Assembly: GCA_910577275.1 (NCBI GenBank)
Contig: CAJTMW010000009.1
Span: forward strand, 50,653 to 114,652
Length of the DNA: 64,000 bases
DNA from: an uncultured Lachnospiraceae bacterium
Lineage (GTDB): Bacteria > Bacillota > Clostridia > Lachnospirales > Lachnospiraceae
Direction of reading: 5' to 3'
The notes under the pieces were generated by a model. The model made no database searches. It was not told where the DNA came from and was given only the letters and a program-made list of their open reading frames with translations. Shown here in pieces: positions 1-8,573 of the stretch (positions are counted from its first letter, which is position 1; every line of letters starts with the position of its first letter). The translations under genes were made by a program, and so were the position numbers.

Positions 1-409
1 GGAGGAGTGGCTGAAAATCATAGAAAAGCCGGACGGAAGCTGGAAGAAGATTATCTTTTACAATAATAGCGTTACGGCATTACTTCAACATGAGGACAAA
101 ATGCTGGAGAAAATGAATTATGTTTTCCGGACATTCAAAGAAAATCAGGAGGAAGTGGCGCTGCTGTGGCGGCCGCACCCGCTGATTAAGGCTACCATAG
201 AGAGTATGCGGCCGGAACTTTGGGAAAAATACCGGAAAGTGGTGGAGCAGTACAGGGAAGAAGGATGGGGGATTTATGACGATACCCCGGATATGGACAG
301 GGCGGTTGCAATCAGCGACGGGTATTATGGAGACGCCAGCAGCATTGTGCAGTTGTGTCAGGAGGCAGGGAAGCCGGTTATGATACAGGATGTGGAGGTT
401 CTGGAATAG
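1..409 (+). CDS. CDP-glycerol glycerophosphotransferase family protein, C-terminal part
   Basis: The gene enters from the left edge; the first complete codon is at base 2. About 135 C-terminal residues are visible. They contain LWRPHPL, the RxHP-like signature of the TagB/TagF family, and further on ISDGYYGDASSIV, which matches the donor-binding D-x-SS region of these enzymes. Family members move a polyol-phosphate from a CDP-polyol onto a glycan or teichoic-acid chain on the cytoplasmic face. Only the tail is present, so donor and acceptor cannot be told. The NDP-heptose genes start 24 bp downstream and are probably co-transcribed. Confidence 0.75.
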   Translation, partial: EEWLKIIEKPDGSWKKIIFYNNSVTALLQHEDKMLEKMNYVFRTFKENQEEVALLWRPHPLIKATIESMRPELWEKYRKVVEQYREEGWGIYDDTPDMDRAVAISDGYYGDASSIVQLCQEAGKPVMIQDVEVLE

Positions 410-433
410 GGAAGCGGTGATGGTTAATCGGAG

Positions 434-1009
434 ATGAATCATTTGTATATAGAAGAATTGATTGAAAAATTGTACGGTACGACAGTACAGATGAAATCTG
501 TGACAAGTAGCCTTTATGAAGATGGATTGCAGATGCTGCTGGATGTTTTTTTAAAGCACAAGGAGCGTCATTCCATGCTGTTCTTTATCGGGAATGGTGG
601 AAGCAGCGCCATAGCCAGTCACATGACGGCGGATTTTATGAAAAACGGCGGAATGAATACCTATAGTCTGTATGATAATGCGGTTACCACATGTATGGGG
701 AACGATTACGGTTATGAGTATATATTCTCAAAGCCTATGGAATTTCTTGTACAGGAAGGGGATTTAGTGGTAGCAATCAGCAGTTCGGGAAATTCCTCAA
801 ATATTGTTAACGGGATTGTTACCGCGAAGAAAAAGAAAGCGGAAGTTATCACCCTTACAGGATTTTCAGAGGATAACAAAGCCAGAGGGCTGGGAGATAT
901 CAACTTGCATGTGCCCTGTGCGAAATACGGCATTGTGGAATCTATCCATAACCTGATACTCCAGCAGATTGTGGATACGATTATGGACAGAGACGGGGTA
1001 AGGTTTTAA
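434..1009 (+). CDS. gmhA: Sedoheptulose-7-phosphate isomerase (SIS domain)
   Basis: 191 aa, the usual GmhA length. A single SIS domain carries GNGGSSAIASH at residues 53-63, the phosphosugar-binding loop, and AISSSGNSSN further on. GmhA converts sedoheptulose 7-phosphate into D-glycero-D-manno-heptose 7-phosphate, the first committed step to nucleotide-activated heptose. The gene is followed one base later by a GmhB-like phosphatase and then by an epimerase and a fused nucleotidyltransferase-kinase, which fixes the heptose assignment better than the SIS fold alone would. A CGGAG sequence precedes the ATG. Confidence 0.85.
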   Translation: MNHLYIEELIEKLYGTTVQMKSVTSSLYEDGLQMLLDVFLKHKERHSMLFFIGNGGSSAIASHMTADFMKNGGMNTYSLYDNAVTTCMGNDYGYEYIFSKPMEFLVQEGDLVVAISSSGNSSNIVNGIVTAKKKKAEVITLTGFSEDNKARGLGDINLHVPCAKYGIVESIHNLILQQIVDTIMDRDGVRF

Positions 1010-1010
1010 G

Positions 1011-1556
1011 GTGGAGAAAGAGAAGAAAAAGCCGGCAGTATTTCTGGACAGGGACGGTGTTCTTACAAAGGAAAAAAGCTATGTATTGTCAGTGAAAGAG
1101 CTGGAAATTTTCCCATATACGGCAGAATGCATCAGGCAGATTCATAAAAAAGGATATTATGCGGTTGTAATTACCAATCAGAGCGGCATTGCAAGAGGGC
1201 TTTTTACGGAAGATGAGCTGGCAGAAATGAATGACCGCCTGATAAAAGAAACAGGGGTGGATGCAGTTTATTATTGCCCTCATCATCCGGAAGGAAAAGT
1301 AAAAGAATATCGAAAGAAATGCTCGTGCCGGAAGCCGGAGACGGGGCTTCTGAAAGCGGCTGCCAGAGACCTTGATATTGATATGTCAGAGTCATGGATG
1401 GTCGGAGACAGGGCGGGCGATATTTTAGCAGGAAAAAAAGCAGGCGTTAAAACCATACTGTTGGAATCCGGGTATGGTTTGGGAGGATTGGAAGAAGAGG
1501 TTACGCCTGATTACATATTGAATGATTTAAGAGATGTTATGGAGGTTTTGATATGA
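1011..1556 (+). CDS. gmhB: D-glycero-D-manno-heptose 1,7-bisphosphate 7-phosphatase-like HAD enzyme
   Basis: 181 aa with a GTG start. HAD motif I is FLDRDGV, with the nucleophile Asp at residue 13 and acid/base Asp at 15. A Cys/His cluster (CPHHPEG and then CSC) matches the zinc site of GmhB, and WMVGDRAGDI is the C-terminal HAD motif. GmhB removes the 7-phosphate of heptose 1,7-bisphosphate. HisB-type histidinol phosphatases share this zinc loop, but the neighbours are heptose genes and no histidine gene is near. Its end overlaps the next ATG by 4 bp, so translation is probably coupled. Confidence 0.8.
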   Translation: MEKEKKKPAVFLDRDGVLTKEKSYVLSVKELEIFPYTAECIRQIHKKGYYAVVITNQSGIARGLFTEDELAEMNDRLIKETGVDAVYYCPHHPEGKVKEYRKKCSCRKPETGLLKAAARDLDIDMSESWMVGDRAGDILAGKKAGVKTILLESGYGLGGLEEEVTPDYILNDLRDVMEVLI

Positions 1557-2539
1557 TTTCAGTAGTTACCGGCGGTTGCGGATTTATAGGTTCTCACATG
1601 GTTGACAGGCTTCTGGCAGAGGGACATACCGTAAGAGTAATTGATAACTGGACGACAGGCAGACCGGAAAATCTGGAACACCAGAAGGAGAACGAGAATC
1701 TGACGGTTTATCATAAGGATATCAGGAACAGAGAGGAAATAGAGCCGGTATTTCAGGATGCCGACTATGTATTTCACTTTGCGGCTCTGGCTGATATCGT
1801 ACCATCCATTCAGAAACCATGGGAATATTACTCATCAAATGTTCTCGGTACCTATAACGTGGTGGAATGCGCAAAAAATGCGGGAATCAAGAAGCTGGTC
1901 TATGCGGCGTCCTCATCCTGTTATGGGATTCCGGACGAGTATCCCACAAAGGAAACCGCAGAAATCAGACCACAGTACCCTTATGCGCTGACAAAGAGGC
2001 TGGGGGAAGAAACGGTTCTGCACTGGGGACAGGTGTACGGACTTCCCGTGGTAACATTGCGGCTCTTTAATGTGTACGGAACCAGGTCAAGGACCTCCGG
2101 AACCTATGGGGCGGTCTTTGGTGTTTTCCTTGCACAGAAACTTGCAGGAAAACCTTTCACCGTGGTAGGAGACGGTAACCAGACAAGAGATTTTACCTAT
2201 GTGACAGACATCGCAGACGCTTTTTATACTGCGGCAATGTCGGATGTGGTTCAGGACACCTTTAACGTGGGAAGCGGCGGAACCTATTCCGTAAACCGTC
2301 TTTGCGAACTGCTGGGCGGGGAGATTACCCATATTCCGAAACGGCCCGGGGAACCGGACTGCACCTTTGCGGATACGTCTAAGATTGAAAACAGGCTTGG
2401 ATGGAAGGCAAAGGTTACCTTTGAAGAAGGCGTACAGAAAGTGCTGGATAATATCGATTACTGGCGCAAGGCGCCGGTGTGGACGCCGGACAGCATCGGT
2501 GAAGCGACGGCGGACTGGTTTAAATATTTGGGGAAATAG
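1553..2539 (+). CDS. NAD-dependent nucleotide-sugar epimerase/dehydratase (extended SDR)
   Basis: 328 aa, normal for extended SDR enzymes. The N-terminal TGGCGFIGSH is the NAD-binding GxxGxxG motif, SSSCYG and YPYALTK provide the catalytic Ser and YxxxK pair, and RLFNVYG is typical of the GalE/WbpP branch. It acts on a nucleotide sugar at C4 or a nearby carbon. Being inside the heptose cluster, it may act on the NDP-heptose (an HldD-like role) or on another sugar; the sequence looks closer to UDP-hexose 4-epimerases than to HldD. The start overlaps the previous stop in an ATGA. Confidence 0.75.
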   Translation: MISVVTGGCGFIGSHMVDRLLAEGHTVRVIDNWTTGRPENLEHQKENENLTVYHKDIRNREEIEPVFQDADYVFHFAALADIVPSIQKPWEYYSSNVLGTYNVVECAKNAGIKKLVYAASSSCYGIPDEYPTKETAEIRPQYPYALTKRLGEETVLHWGQVYGLPVVTLRLFNVYGTRSRTSGTYGAVFGVFLAQKLAGKPFTVVGDGNQTRDFTYVTDIADAFYTAAMSDVVQDTFNVGSGGTYSVNRLCELLGGEITHIPKRPGEPDCTFADTSKIENRLGWKAKVTFEEGVQKVLDNIDYWRKAPVWTPDSIGEATADWFKYLGK

Positions 2540-2558
2540 TCAGGAGTAAAAGATACTA

Positions 2559-4091
2559 ATGGGCAGAATAGTGACCAGGGACGAGTACAGAGAAACAATC
2601 AAACAAAGGCTGAAACAGGAGAATAAGAAAGTGGTACTCTGCCATGGAGTATTTGACCTTGTTCATCCCGGCCACATCATTCATTTTGAACAGGCGAAAA
2701 GCATGGGCGATGTCCTGGTGGTGTCGATTACATCTGAAAAGTATGTGAGGAAAGGACCGGGCAGACCGTATTTTAATGATGAAATGCGGATGAAGTTTCT
2801 TGAAGCCATAGAATATATAGATTACGTAATGCTGTCGGAAGGATATACGGTTGACGATATTGTAGAATGCGTTGAACCGGATATTTATGTCAAAGGCGAG
2901 GAATACCGGCGTCCCAAGGATGACATTACAGGGAAGATATCGGAAGAACAGGAACTTGTGGAAAAGCACGGAGGACAGATAAAGTTTACGGGCGGACAGG
3001 TATTCAGTTCCACCCGCCTGATTAATACGGCTTTGTCCGGATTGCCGGAGGATGTGCGTTGTTATATGGAAGACTTTAAACAAAAGTATTCCATGGAGGA
3101 TATCAGGGCATATGCTGAAAAAATCAGTAATTTAAAGATTCTGGTAATCGGCGATATTATTATTGACAAATATACCTACTGCACTGTGCAGGGGATTATG
3201 AGCAAGGATATGGGATATTCCGCCCGGCTGAAAAGTGTGGAGGAGTGTTTCGGCGGAGCTGCTGCAGTAGCCAGGCATCTTTCCTCTTTCAGTGAAAATG
3301 TGACATTGATGTCAGTGATTGGAAACGAGGAAAATATCCGTCTGCGGATGTTTGAGGAGCTTGCTGATAAAATTAACCTTAAACTGGTCTATAGTGAAGA
3401 AGTTCCTACAATTGTAAAGTGCAGATATCTTACGCGGAACGAGAAGCGGGACGAATATAGAAAAATTTTTGCCATCAATAATATTCCTGAAAAACACGGA
3501 TATGAAGATAGTGTAAAGGAAAAATTCGCAGATAAACTGATGGAAACGATTGACAGCTATGATGTGGTATTCTTATGCGACTTTGGTCATGGCCTGGTAG
3601 ATGATAAGGTGATGGAAATTGTGCAGGAGAGAGCAAAATATCTTGTGCTTAACTGCCAGACAAATTCATCCAATAAGGGAATGAACATCATTACAAAATA
3701 CAGACGCGCCGACGCGTTTACATTGGACCAGCAGGAGCTTTCGCTGGCGTATCCGTCTTATTCAGACAATGAGGAAACAAGGTTAAAGAGGCTGGAAAAA
3801 CATTTGGGCGGAAAAGGGTGGCTCACCAGAGGGGCCCTCGGGGCGTTGCAGATTGAGAATGGAAACACGGAAGCATGTCCGGCATTTACCTTGTCGGTAA
3901 AAGATACCATAGGAGCGGGCGATGCATTTTTTGCGCTTGCAGGTATCTTTGCGGCAGTTGGAGCATCTGCGGAAATCGGAACCTTTATGGGGAATATCGG
4001 AGGTGCGATTGGCGCGAATATCGTGGCAAATAAGGAGTCGGTGGAGAAGGTGAATGCGCTGAAATTTGCCAGTACGCTGCTGAATGTGTAG
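2559..4091 (+). CDS. Fused heptose-phosphate nucleotidyltransferase and PfkB-type kinase (HldE-like, domains swapped)
   Basis: 510 aa with two domains. Residues about 22-160 form a cytidylyltransferase-like fold with HPGH at 36-39 and FSSTRLIN near its end. Residues about 185-505 form a PfkB/ribokinase domain beginning at GDIIIDKY, with the catalytic GAGD at 452-455. In E. coli HldE the kinase comes first and the nucleotidyltransferase second; here the order is reversed. Together the halves would make heptose 1,7-bisphosphate and, after GmhB, activate heptose 1-phosphate to an NDP-heptose (ADP in HldE; the nucleotide here is not known). It closes the heptose operon, 32 bp before a new promoter. 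Confidence 0.8.
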   Translation: MGRIVTRDEYRETIKQRLKQENKKVVLCHGVFDLVHPGHIIHFEQAKSMGDVLVVSITSEKYVRKGPGRPYFNDEMRMKFLEAIEYIDYVMLSEGYTVDDIVECVEPDIYVKGEEYRRPKDDITGKISEEQELVEKHGGQIKFTGGQVFSSTRLINTALSGLPEDVRCYMEDFKQKYSMEDIRAYAEKISNLKILVIGDIIIDKYTYCTVQGIMSKDMGYSARLKSVEECFGGAAAVARHLSSFSENVTLMSVIGNEENIRLRMFEELADKINLKLVYSEEVPTIVKCRYLTRNEKRDEYRKIFAINNIPEKHGYEDSVKEKFADKLMETIDSYDVVFLCDFGHGLVDDKVMEIVQERAKYLVLNCQTNSSNKGMNIITKYRRADAFTLDQQELSLAYPSYSDNEETRLKRLEKHLGGKGWLTRGALGALQIENGNTEACPAFTLSVKDTIGAGDAFFALAGIFAAVGASAEIGTFMGNIGGAIGANIVANKESVEKVNALKFASTLLNV

Positions 4092-4122
4092 AGGGCATAT
4101 AATTAAGTTATAAAAGTGAATT

Positions 4123-4151
4123 TTGACAGTTTGTGGATGTGATGTTACAAT
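4123..4151 (+). promoter_or_regulatory. Near-consensus sigma-A promoter
   Basis: TTGACA at 4123-4128 and TACAAT at 4146-4151, separated by exactly 17 bp. It lies 31 bp after the heptose operon and would start transcription near 4158, about 465 nt before the first downstream gene. It is one of the best promoter matches in the window and the likely start of the long glycan operon. Confidence 0.75.
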
Positions 4152-4474
4152 ATTTACTGATAAGATAGATGCAATTTACGGAAGTATGGTTATGTTGCAG
4201 ATATTGGATGAAAAGGTTATGAAGACAGATAGTGAAATTGAAAACCTTTATAGGAATTGTAAGTATTTGTGCATCATAGATAGCTATGATAAACTGGCAG
4301 ATAACAACAGAGGAGCTATCGGTGTACAGTACGAATTTGAAGGATAACCGGTATCTGGTCAGATGCCTGACAGTTGTTGAGAATACATATGTAAATGGGT
4401 TTGTAGTTGATACCGGAGTAAAGTATACCTGTTGCAATTGTAGTTTTGTTGTTCTAACTATAGCATGGCAGTGA
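4124..4474 (+). pseudogene. Frameshifted relic of a retropepsin-like aspartic protease gene
   Basis: Two overlapping reading frames make one plausible protein if joined near 4343. The first ends with VQYEFEG then a stop at 4345-4347; the +1 frame continues with NRYLVRCLTVVE and then NGFVVDTGVKYTCC. The DTG triad preceded by hydrophobic residues resembles the active-site strand of small retropepsin-like aspartic proteases found in Clostridia. No convincing start or full C-terminus is seen, so this is a decayed fragment. It could also be chance coding in an RNA leader. The promoter at 4123-4151 overlaps its left end. Confidence 0.35.
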
Positions 4475-4553
4475 GCCGATATATAATTTGACTGTAGCAA
4501 GGATTGTGATAATATTGCATGGATGCAAAAAATATGATTTAACCTAAACCATG

Positions 4554-4591
4554 ACCTGTTATTGCAAAATAAGCGCAATAGCAGGTTTTTT
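4554..4591 (+). terminator. Intrinsic terminator directly upstream of the radical SAM gene
   Basis: Left arm 4554-4565 (ACCTGTTATTGC) pairs with right arm 4575-4586 (GCAATAGCAGGT) over 12 bp with one G-U pair and a 9-nt loop, followed by six T (4586-4591). It sits 31 bp before the ATG at 4623, too close for another promoter between. Transcripts starting at 4158 must read through it, which suggests attenuation or antitermination. Confidence 0.8.
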
Positions 4592-4622
4592 AATAATTTA
4601 AGATGGAAGCAGGGTAACAAAT

Positions 4623-5684
4623 ATGGCAGAAAATATCAGAATGGATTCACATAAATTGATTTACCACCCTGAGGTGGTGGCAAGGTGGATGAAAGGGGAG
4701 AATATATATCCGATTGAAATTGAGATATCTCCCAGCGGTGCATGCAACCACAGATGCATATTTTGCGCAGTAGATTATATTGGCTACCAGCCGGATTTTT
4801 TGGATAAAGACACCATACTTCGTGATATATCTCAAATGAGTAAAAAGGGATTAAAAAGTGTTATCTGCTCTGGTGAGGGGGAACCTCTTTTAAATAAGGA
4901 TATGCCAGATATTGCCAACGGAATAAAGGCCTGTGGTGTAGACGTGGCAATGAGTACTAACGGAGCGCTATTCACAAAAGACAAGGCAAATGAGTGCCTG
5001 GGAGCTTTTACCTGGATAAGATTCAGTGTGGCAAGTATGGAGGAGGAATCCTATAGCAGGATTCAGCGGGGAAAAGCCGGGGATTTGGAAAAGGTAAAAA
5101 CAAATTTGTCAGAAGCAGTCAGAATTAAAAAGGACAGAGAACTCAAAACAACCTTAGGAGTTCAGTGTCTGCTCATGCCGGACAATCTGCCTCAGCTGCC
5201 TGATATGGCCAGACAGCTCAGAGAAATAGGGGTAGATTATTTGACAATAAAGCCTTATTCCCAACATTTGCATAGTGAAAACACGTTTGAGATAGATTAT
5301 AATGCGATGTTGGAAGCAGAGCAGGAAATAAAGCAGTACGCTACAGACGACTTTGCAATTTATTTCAGGGCGAACGCCATGAAGAAAATGCATCATGAGA
5401 AGTGTTACAGGCAATGTTTTGGGTTGCCGTTTATGTCGCATATCGATGCAAAGGGGAATGTATGGCCTTGTGTTGCCCATATTGGCACAGAGGAATTCTG
5501 CTATGGGAATATCTACGAGCAGACCTTTGAAGAAATATGGGAAGGGAAAAGAAGGCAGGAGATTATAAAAAAGCTGAATGGACTGGATATCAACAAAGTA
5601 TGCAGAGAAGCGTGCAGGCTGGATGAGATTAATAAATATTTAGATGAGTTGAAGTATCCGGGGGAGCATGTGAACTTTATATAA
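4623..5684 (+). CDS. Radical SAM protein with SPASM-like C-terminus
   Basis: 353 aa. CNHRCIFC places the cluster-binding cysteines at 41, 45 and 48 (Cx3Cx2C), and GEGEPL is the SAM-binding GGE-like motif. The C-terminal third has further cysteines (KCYRQCFG, WPCVAH, VCREACR), as in SPASM/twitch proteins that hold auxiliary iron-sulfur clusters. Such enzymes dehydrogenate, epimerise or rearrange sugars, cyclitols or peptides; some act on aminocyclitol or sugar alcohols. The 25-bp gap to an aminotransferase gene suggests the radical SAM product feeds amino-sugar formation, but this is inference. It is the first gene after the attenuator-like terminator. Confidence 0.8.
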   Translation: MAENIRMDSHKLIYHPEVVARWMKGENIYPIEIEISPSGACNHRCIFCAVDYIGYQPDFLDKDTILRDISQMSKKGLKSVICSGEGEPLLNKDMPDIANGIKACGVDVAMSTNGALFTKDKANECLGAFTWIRFSVASMEEESYSRIQRGKAGDLEKVKTNLSEAVRIKKDRELKTTLGVQCLLMPDNLPQLPDMARQLREIGVDYLTIKPYSQHLHSENTFEIDYNAMLEAEQEIKQYATDDFAIYFRANAMKKMHHEKCYRQCFGLPFMSHIDAKGNVWPCVAHIGTEEFCYGNIYEQTFEEIWEGKRRQEIIKKLNGLDINKVCREACRLDEINKYLDELKYPGEHVNFI

Positions 5685-5708
5685 AAATAAAAGGAGAATG
5701 GCCATTTA

Positions 5709-6827
5709 ATGCAAAAAGAAATAAAAGCTACACAACCCGCATTAATAGATATTGAGGCTTATATTGAGGAAATAAAATCGATATGGGATACAAAAATAAT
5801 GACTAATAACGGCGAAAAGGTCAGTAAGTTTCGGCAGATGCTGAAAGATTATACAGGATGTAGCAATATTGATTTATTCGTGAACGGACATTCTGCCTTA
5901 ATGCTGGCAATCAGGGCATTGGAATTGCAGGGGGAGGTAATCACCTCACCGTTTACTTTTGTGTCAACCACAAACGCTATTGTACAAAATGGACTGACTC
6001 CCGTTTTTGGAGATATTGACGATTCTTATAATCTTGCTCCGGATTCCATTGAAAAGCTGATAACAGATAAGACATGCGCTATTATAACGCCGCATATATT
6101 CGGAATCCCCTGTAATGTAGGTGAAATTGAGAGAATTGCCGGAAAATATCATCTCAAAGTGATTTATGACGGAGCACAGGCATTTGGGACAAAGATTCGT
6201 GGAAGCTCGGTTGCAAAATATGGAGATATGACAATGTTCAGCTTTCATGCTATAAAGGTATTTAATTCTATTGAGGGAGGGGCTATTGTCTATAAAGATG
6301 AAGAATTCCACAGACTGTTTGAGTTATACCGAAATTTTGGTATTTCCTATGATGAAAAGAACGGGAATGATGTGGAAGTAGCGGGAATCAATGCAAAAAT
6401 GAATGAGTTCCAGGCAGCTATGGGGATAGTAAATTTTGCAGAAATAGATTCGGAAATAGTGAAAAGGAAATTGCTTGCAGAGCAATATTGCAGTTGCTTA
6501 AGAGATATACCCGGCATTTGGACATATCCGTATGATAAAGATATAGATTATAATTATTCATATTTTCCAATTAGAATAACGGAGGAATATGGAGTTTCCC
6601 GGGATGAGCTTTGGTTAAAGCTCAAGGAAAGAGGGATAGGCACACGCAAGCTGTATGATAAACTGACCTGTGATTACAGTTGCTATAGGCAGGCCGGGTA
6701 TGAAAGAGATACAGAATATGCAGATAAGATAAAGAAAATGGCATTAGATTTACCGATATACGGAACATTGCAGGAGGGGGATGTTGCCTGTATATGTGAA
6801 ACAATAAGGAGTCTGCGGCGGAAATGA
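5709..6827 (+). CDS. DegT/DnrJ/EryC1/StrS aminotransferase, VioA-like
   Basis: 372 aa, PLP-dependent fold type I. SFHAIKVFNSIEGG contains the Schiff-base lysine and closely resembles the SFHATK-FNT-EGG of VioA/FdtB-type enzymes; the TSPFTFVSTTNAIV stretch is also typical. VioA aminates dTDP-4-keto-6-deoxy-glucose to dTDP-4-amino-4,6-dideoxyglucose with glutamate as donor. No rmlA/rmlB genes are in the window, so the keto sugar must come from elsewhere or from the neighbouring radical SAM enzyme. It overlaps the next gene by 4 bp. RBS AAAGGAG lies before the ATG. Confidence 0.8.
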   Translation: MQKEIKATQPALIDIEAYIEEIKSIWDTKIMTNNGEKVSKFRQMLKDYTGCSNIDLFVNGHSALMLAIRALELQGEVITSPFTFVSTTNAIVQNGLTPVFGDIDDSYNLAPDSIEKLITDKTCAIITPHIFGIPCNVGEIERIAGKYHLKVIYDGAQAFGTKIRGSSVAKYGDMTMFSFHAIKVFNSIEGGAIVYKDEEFHRLFELYRNFGISYDEKNGNDVEVAGINAKMNEFQAAMGIVNFAEIDSEIVKRKLLAEQYCSCLRDIPGIWTYPYDKDIDYNYSYFPIRITEEYGVSRDELWLKLKERGIGTRKLYDKLTCDYSCYRQAGYERDTEYADKIKKMALDLPIYGTLQEGDVACICETIRSLRRK

Positions 6828-7906
6828 AAGATATTGATTTTAACGCAATAGATGATGAAGTATATGCAGGTGAAAATATAATATATGGCGCAGGATATAA
6901 CGGACAATTATTGAAGAAACTGTTGGATGATAAAAAAGTTCCCACAGAGGCATTCTATGATGACGATAAGAGCAGGTGGGGAGAGGAATACTGCAATAAG
7001 AAGATTCTGTCTGAATGCGAATTACGGAGATTTGACAGGGGAAAAACCAATATAATTATTTCCAGTATGTATGTGGAGCAGATAGCCGAAAAAATCCGAA
7101 AATTGGGATTTGAAAATGTATATACGGTATTAAACCTGTTATTGCAAAAAGATACGGAAGATTTTAAATTTTATGAATACCAGAATAATCGCGAATATCT
7201 TAATAGTTTAGATTGCCTGATAAGCATAAGTGAAGATAGCAGGACAAAGGAGTATTTTGAAGTTATCAAAAAAACAGTTCTGGAAGGAAAGGCAGTAAAA
7301 GAAATTATTGATTTATGTTGTGGTGAGAAACAGTACTTTTTGGAGTGCTTTAAGGGAAAATTGAATGGGTTGAATTTTGTTGATGCGGGAGCGTATACAG
7401 GCGATACAGTCAGGGAGCTTCTGACTGAGGGAATTAGACCGACGGGAATCTACAGTTTTGAAGCAAATCATGAAAACTTTATCAGACTAAAAAACTTTAG
7501 TGAGAGCATTGTAGAAGAAATACCTGTTTTGTGTGAAAACTATGCCTTATGGGACACACATACAAAATTGGGAATGAAGTTTAACAATTACAATGCCAGG
7601 ATTGATTTGGACAGTGAAGAAATAACTGTTGAAACGACAACGATAGACGAATATTTCAAAAATATAAAAATCGGTTTCATTAAAATGGATATAGAAGGTG
7701 CTGAGAGGCGGGCGTTGACAGGAGGAATGCATACAATAAAAAGGGACAGACCGATTCTGGCAATTTCTATTTATCACGGATTAGATGATATAGTTGGAAT
7801 TCCCAAGATGCTGATGAATGAGTTAGATAATTATGAATTCATAGTGCGTCATCATTCGTATACATATTCTGAAACAGTACTATATGGTATTCCAAAGGAA
7901 TTATAG
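6824..7906 (+). CDS. FkbM-family methyltransferase with N-terminal Rossmann-like domain
   Basis: 360 aa. Residues about 17-105 form the small Rossmann-like module that recurs in this locus (IIYGAGYNGQ, then FYDDD). Residues about 180-350 are an FkbM-type SAM methyltransferase with VDAGAYTGDT at 186-195 and KMDIEGAERRAL later. FkbM proteins O-methylate hydroxyls of sugars or polyketides, here probably a glycan sugar. The start overlaps the previous stop. Substrate is not readable. Confidence 0.8.
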   Translation: MKDIDFNAIDDEVYAGENIIYGAGYNGQLLKKLLDDKKVPTEAFYDDDKSRWGEEYCNKKILSECELRRFDRGKTNIIISSMYVEQIAEKIRKLGFENVYTVLNLLLQKDTEDFKFYEYQNNREYLNSLDCLISISEDSRTKEYFEVIKKTVLEGKAVKEIIDLCCGEKQYFLECFKGKLNGLNFVDAGAYTGDTVRELLTEGIRPTGIYSFEANHENFIRLKNFSESIVEEIPVLCENYALWDTHTKLGMKFNNYNARIDLDSEEITVETTTIDEYFKNIKIGFIKMDIEGAERRALTGGMHTIKRDRPILAISIYHGLDDIVGIPKMLMNELDNYEFIVRHHSYTYSETVLYGIPKEL

Positions 7907-7961
7907 ATTAGGAATAAAAGCAAAACATGATGGGAAAGAGTATAATCATAGAGGTGAGGTA

Positions 7962-8525
7962 ATGGCAACAACTTTTTATTCTGATAGTGAGATAGCAGAA
8001 ATTGGCTTTAAAAGTTTAGGGGAAAATGTGAAGATAAGTAGAATGGCCAGTATACGAGCAGCAGATAAAATTGCTATTGGGAATAATGTGCAGGTAGATG
8101 ACTTTTGTGTGTTATCAGGAAATATTGTTCTTGGAAATTATGTACATATTTCAGTATATAGCGCTTTGTTTGGGGGAAAAGCGGGAATTGAAATGCAGGA
8201 TTTTTCCGGAGTATCATCCAGATGTGCCATTTATGCGGGCAGTGATGATTATTCTGGGAAAACATTAACGAACCCAACAGTGCCAGAAGAATACAGAGGA
8301 CCTATCGAAGGAAAAGTGATTTTAAAAAAACATGTAATTATTGGTTCTGGTACGACAATTTTGCCAGGAGTTGAAATCGGGGAAGGCAGTGCAGTAGGAA
8401 GTATGTCTCTTGTAAATAAGACGTTGGATGCATGGGGGATTTATGTAGGTATTCCTTGCCGGTATAAAAAAGAACGTAGTAAAGAACTCTTAAAGTTGGA
8501 GAAGCTTCTCTTGGATAATTGCTAA
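7962..8525 (+). CDS. Left-handed beta-helix acyltransferase (sugar O- or N-acetyltransferase)
   Basis: 187 aa from the ATG at 7962, chosen because GAGGTGAG lies just before it; an in-frame ATG at 7884 would overlap the previous gene and has no such site. Hexapeptide turns run through the protein (IGNNVQVDDF, IVLGNYVHIS, HVIIGSGTTILPGVEIGEGS) and the end GIYVGIPCRY resembles the G-x-P-A-k/r ending of xenobiotic and sugar acetyltransferases. With the VioA-like aminotransferase two genes upstream it could N-acylate dTDP-4-amino-4,6-dideoxyglucose as VioB does; O-acetylation of the polymer is equally possible. Confidence 0.75.
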   Translation: MATTFYSDSEIAEIGFKSLGENVKISRMASIRAADKIAIGNNVQVDDFCVLSGNIVLGNYVHISVYSALFGGKAGIEMQDFSGVSSRCAIYAGSDDYSGKTLTNPTVPEEYRGPIEGKVILKKHVIIGSGTTILPGVEIGEGSAVGSMSLVNKTLDAWGIYVGIPCRYKKERSKELLKLEKLLLDNC

Positions 8526-8573
8526 AATAAGAGGACTGATATTTTTTGATTATGGTTTCAAAGGAAGAAATGT

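Noticed and set aside
4123..4347. Open frame of 74 codons from a TTG at 4123 as an intact gene
   Set aside because: The TTG is the -35 hexamer of a strong promoter, there is no RBS, and the translation only makes sense when joined by frameshift to the next frame; reported as a relic instead.
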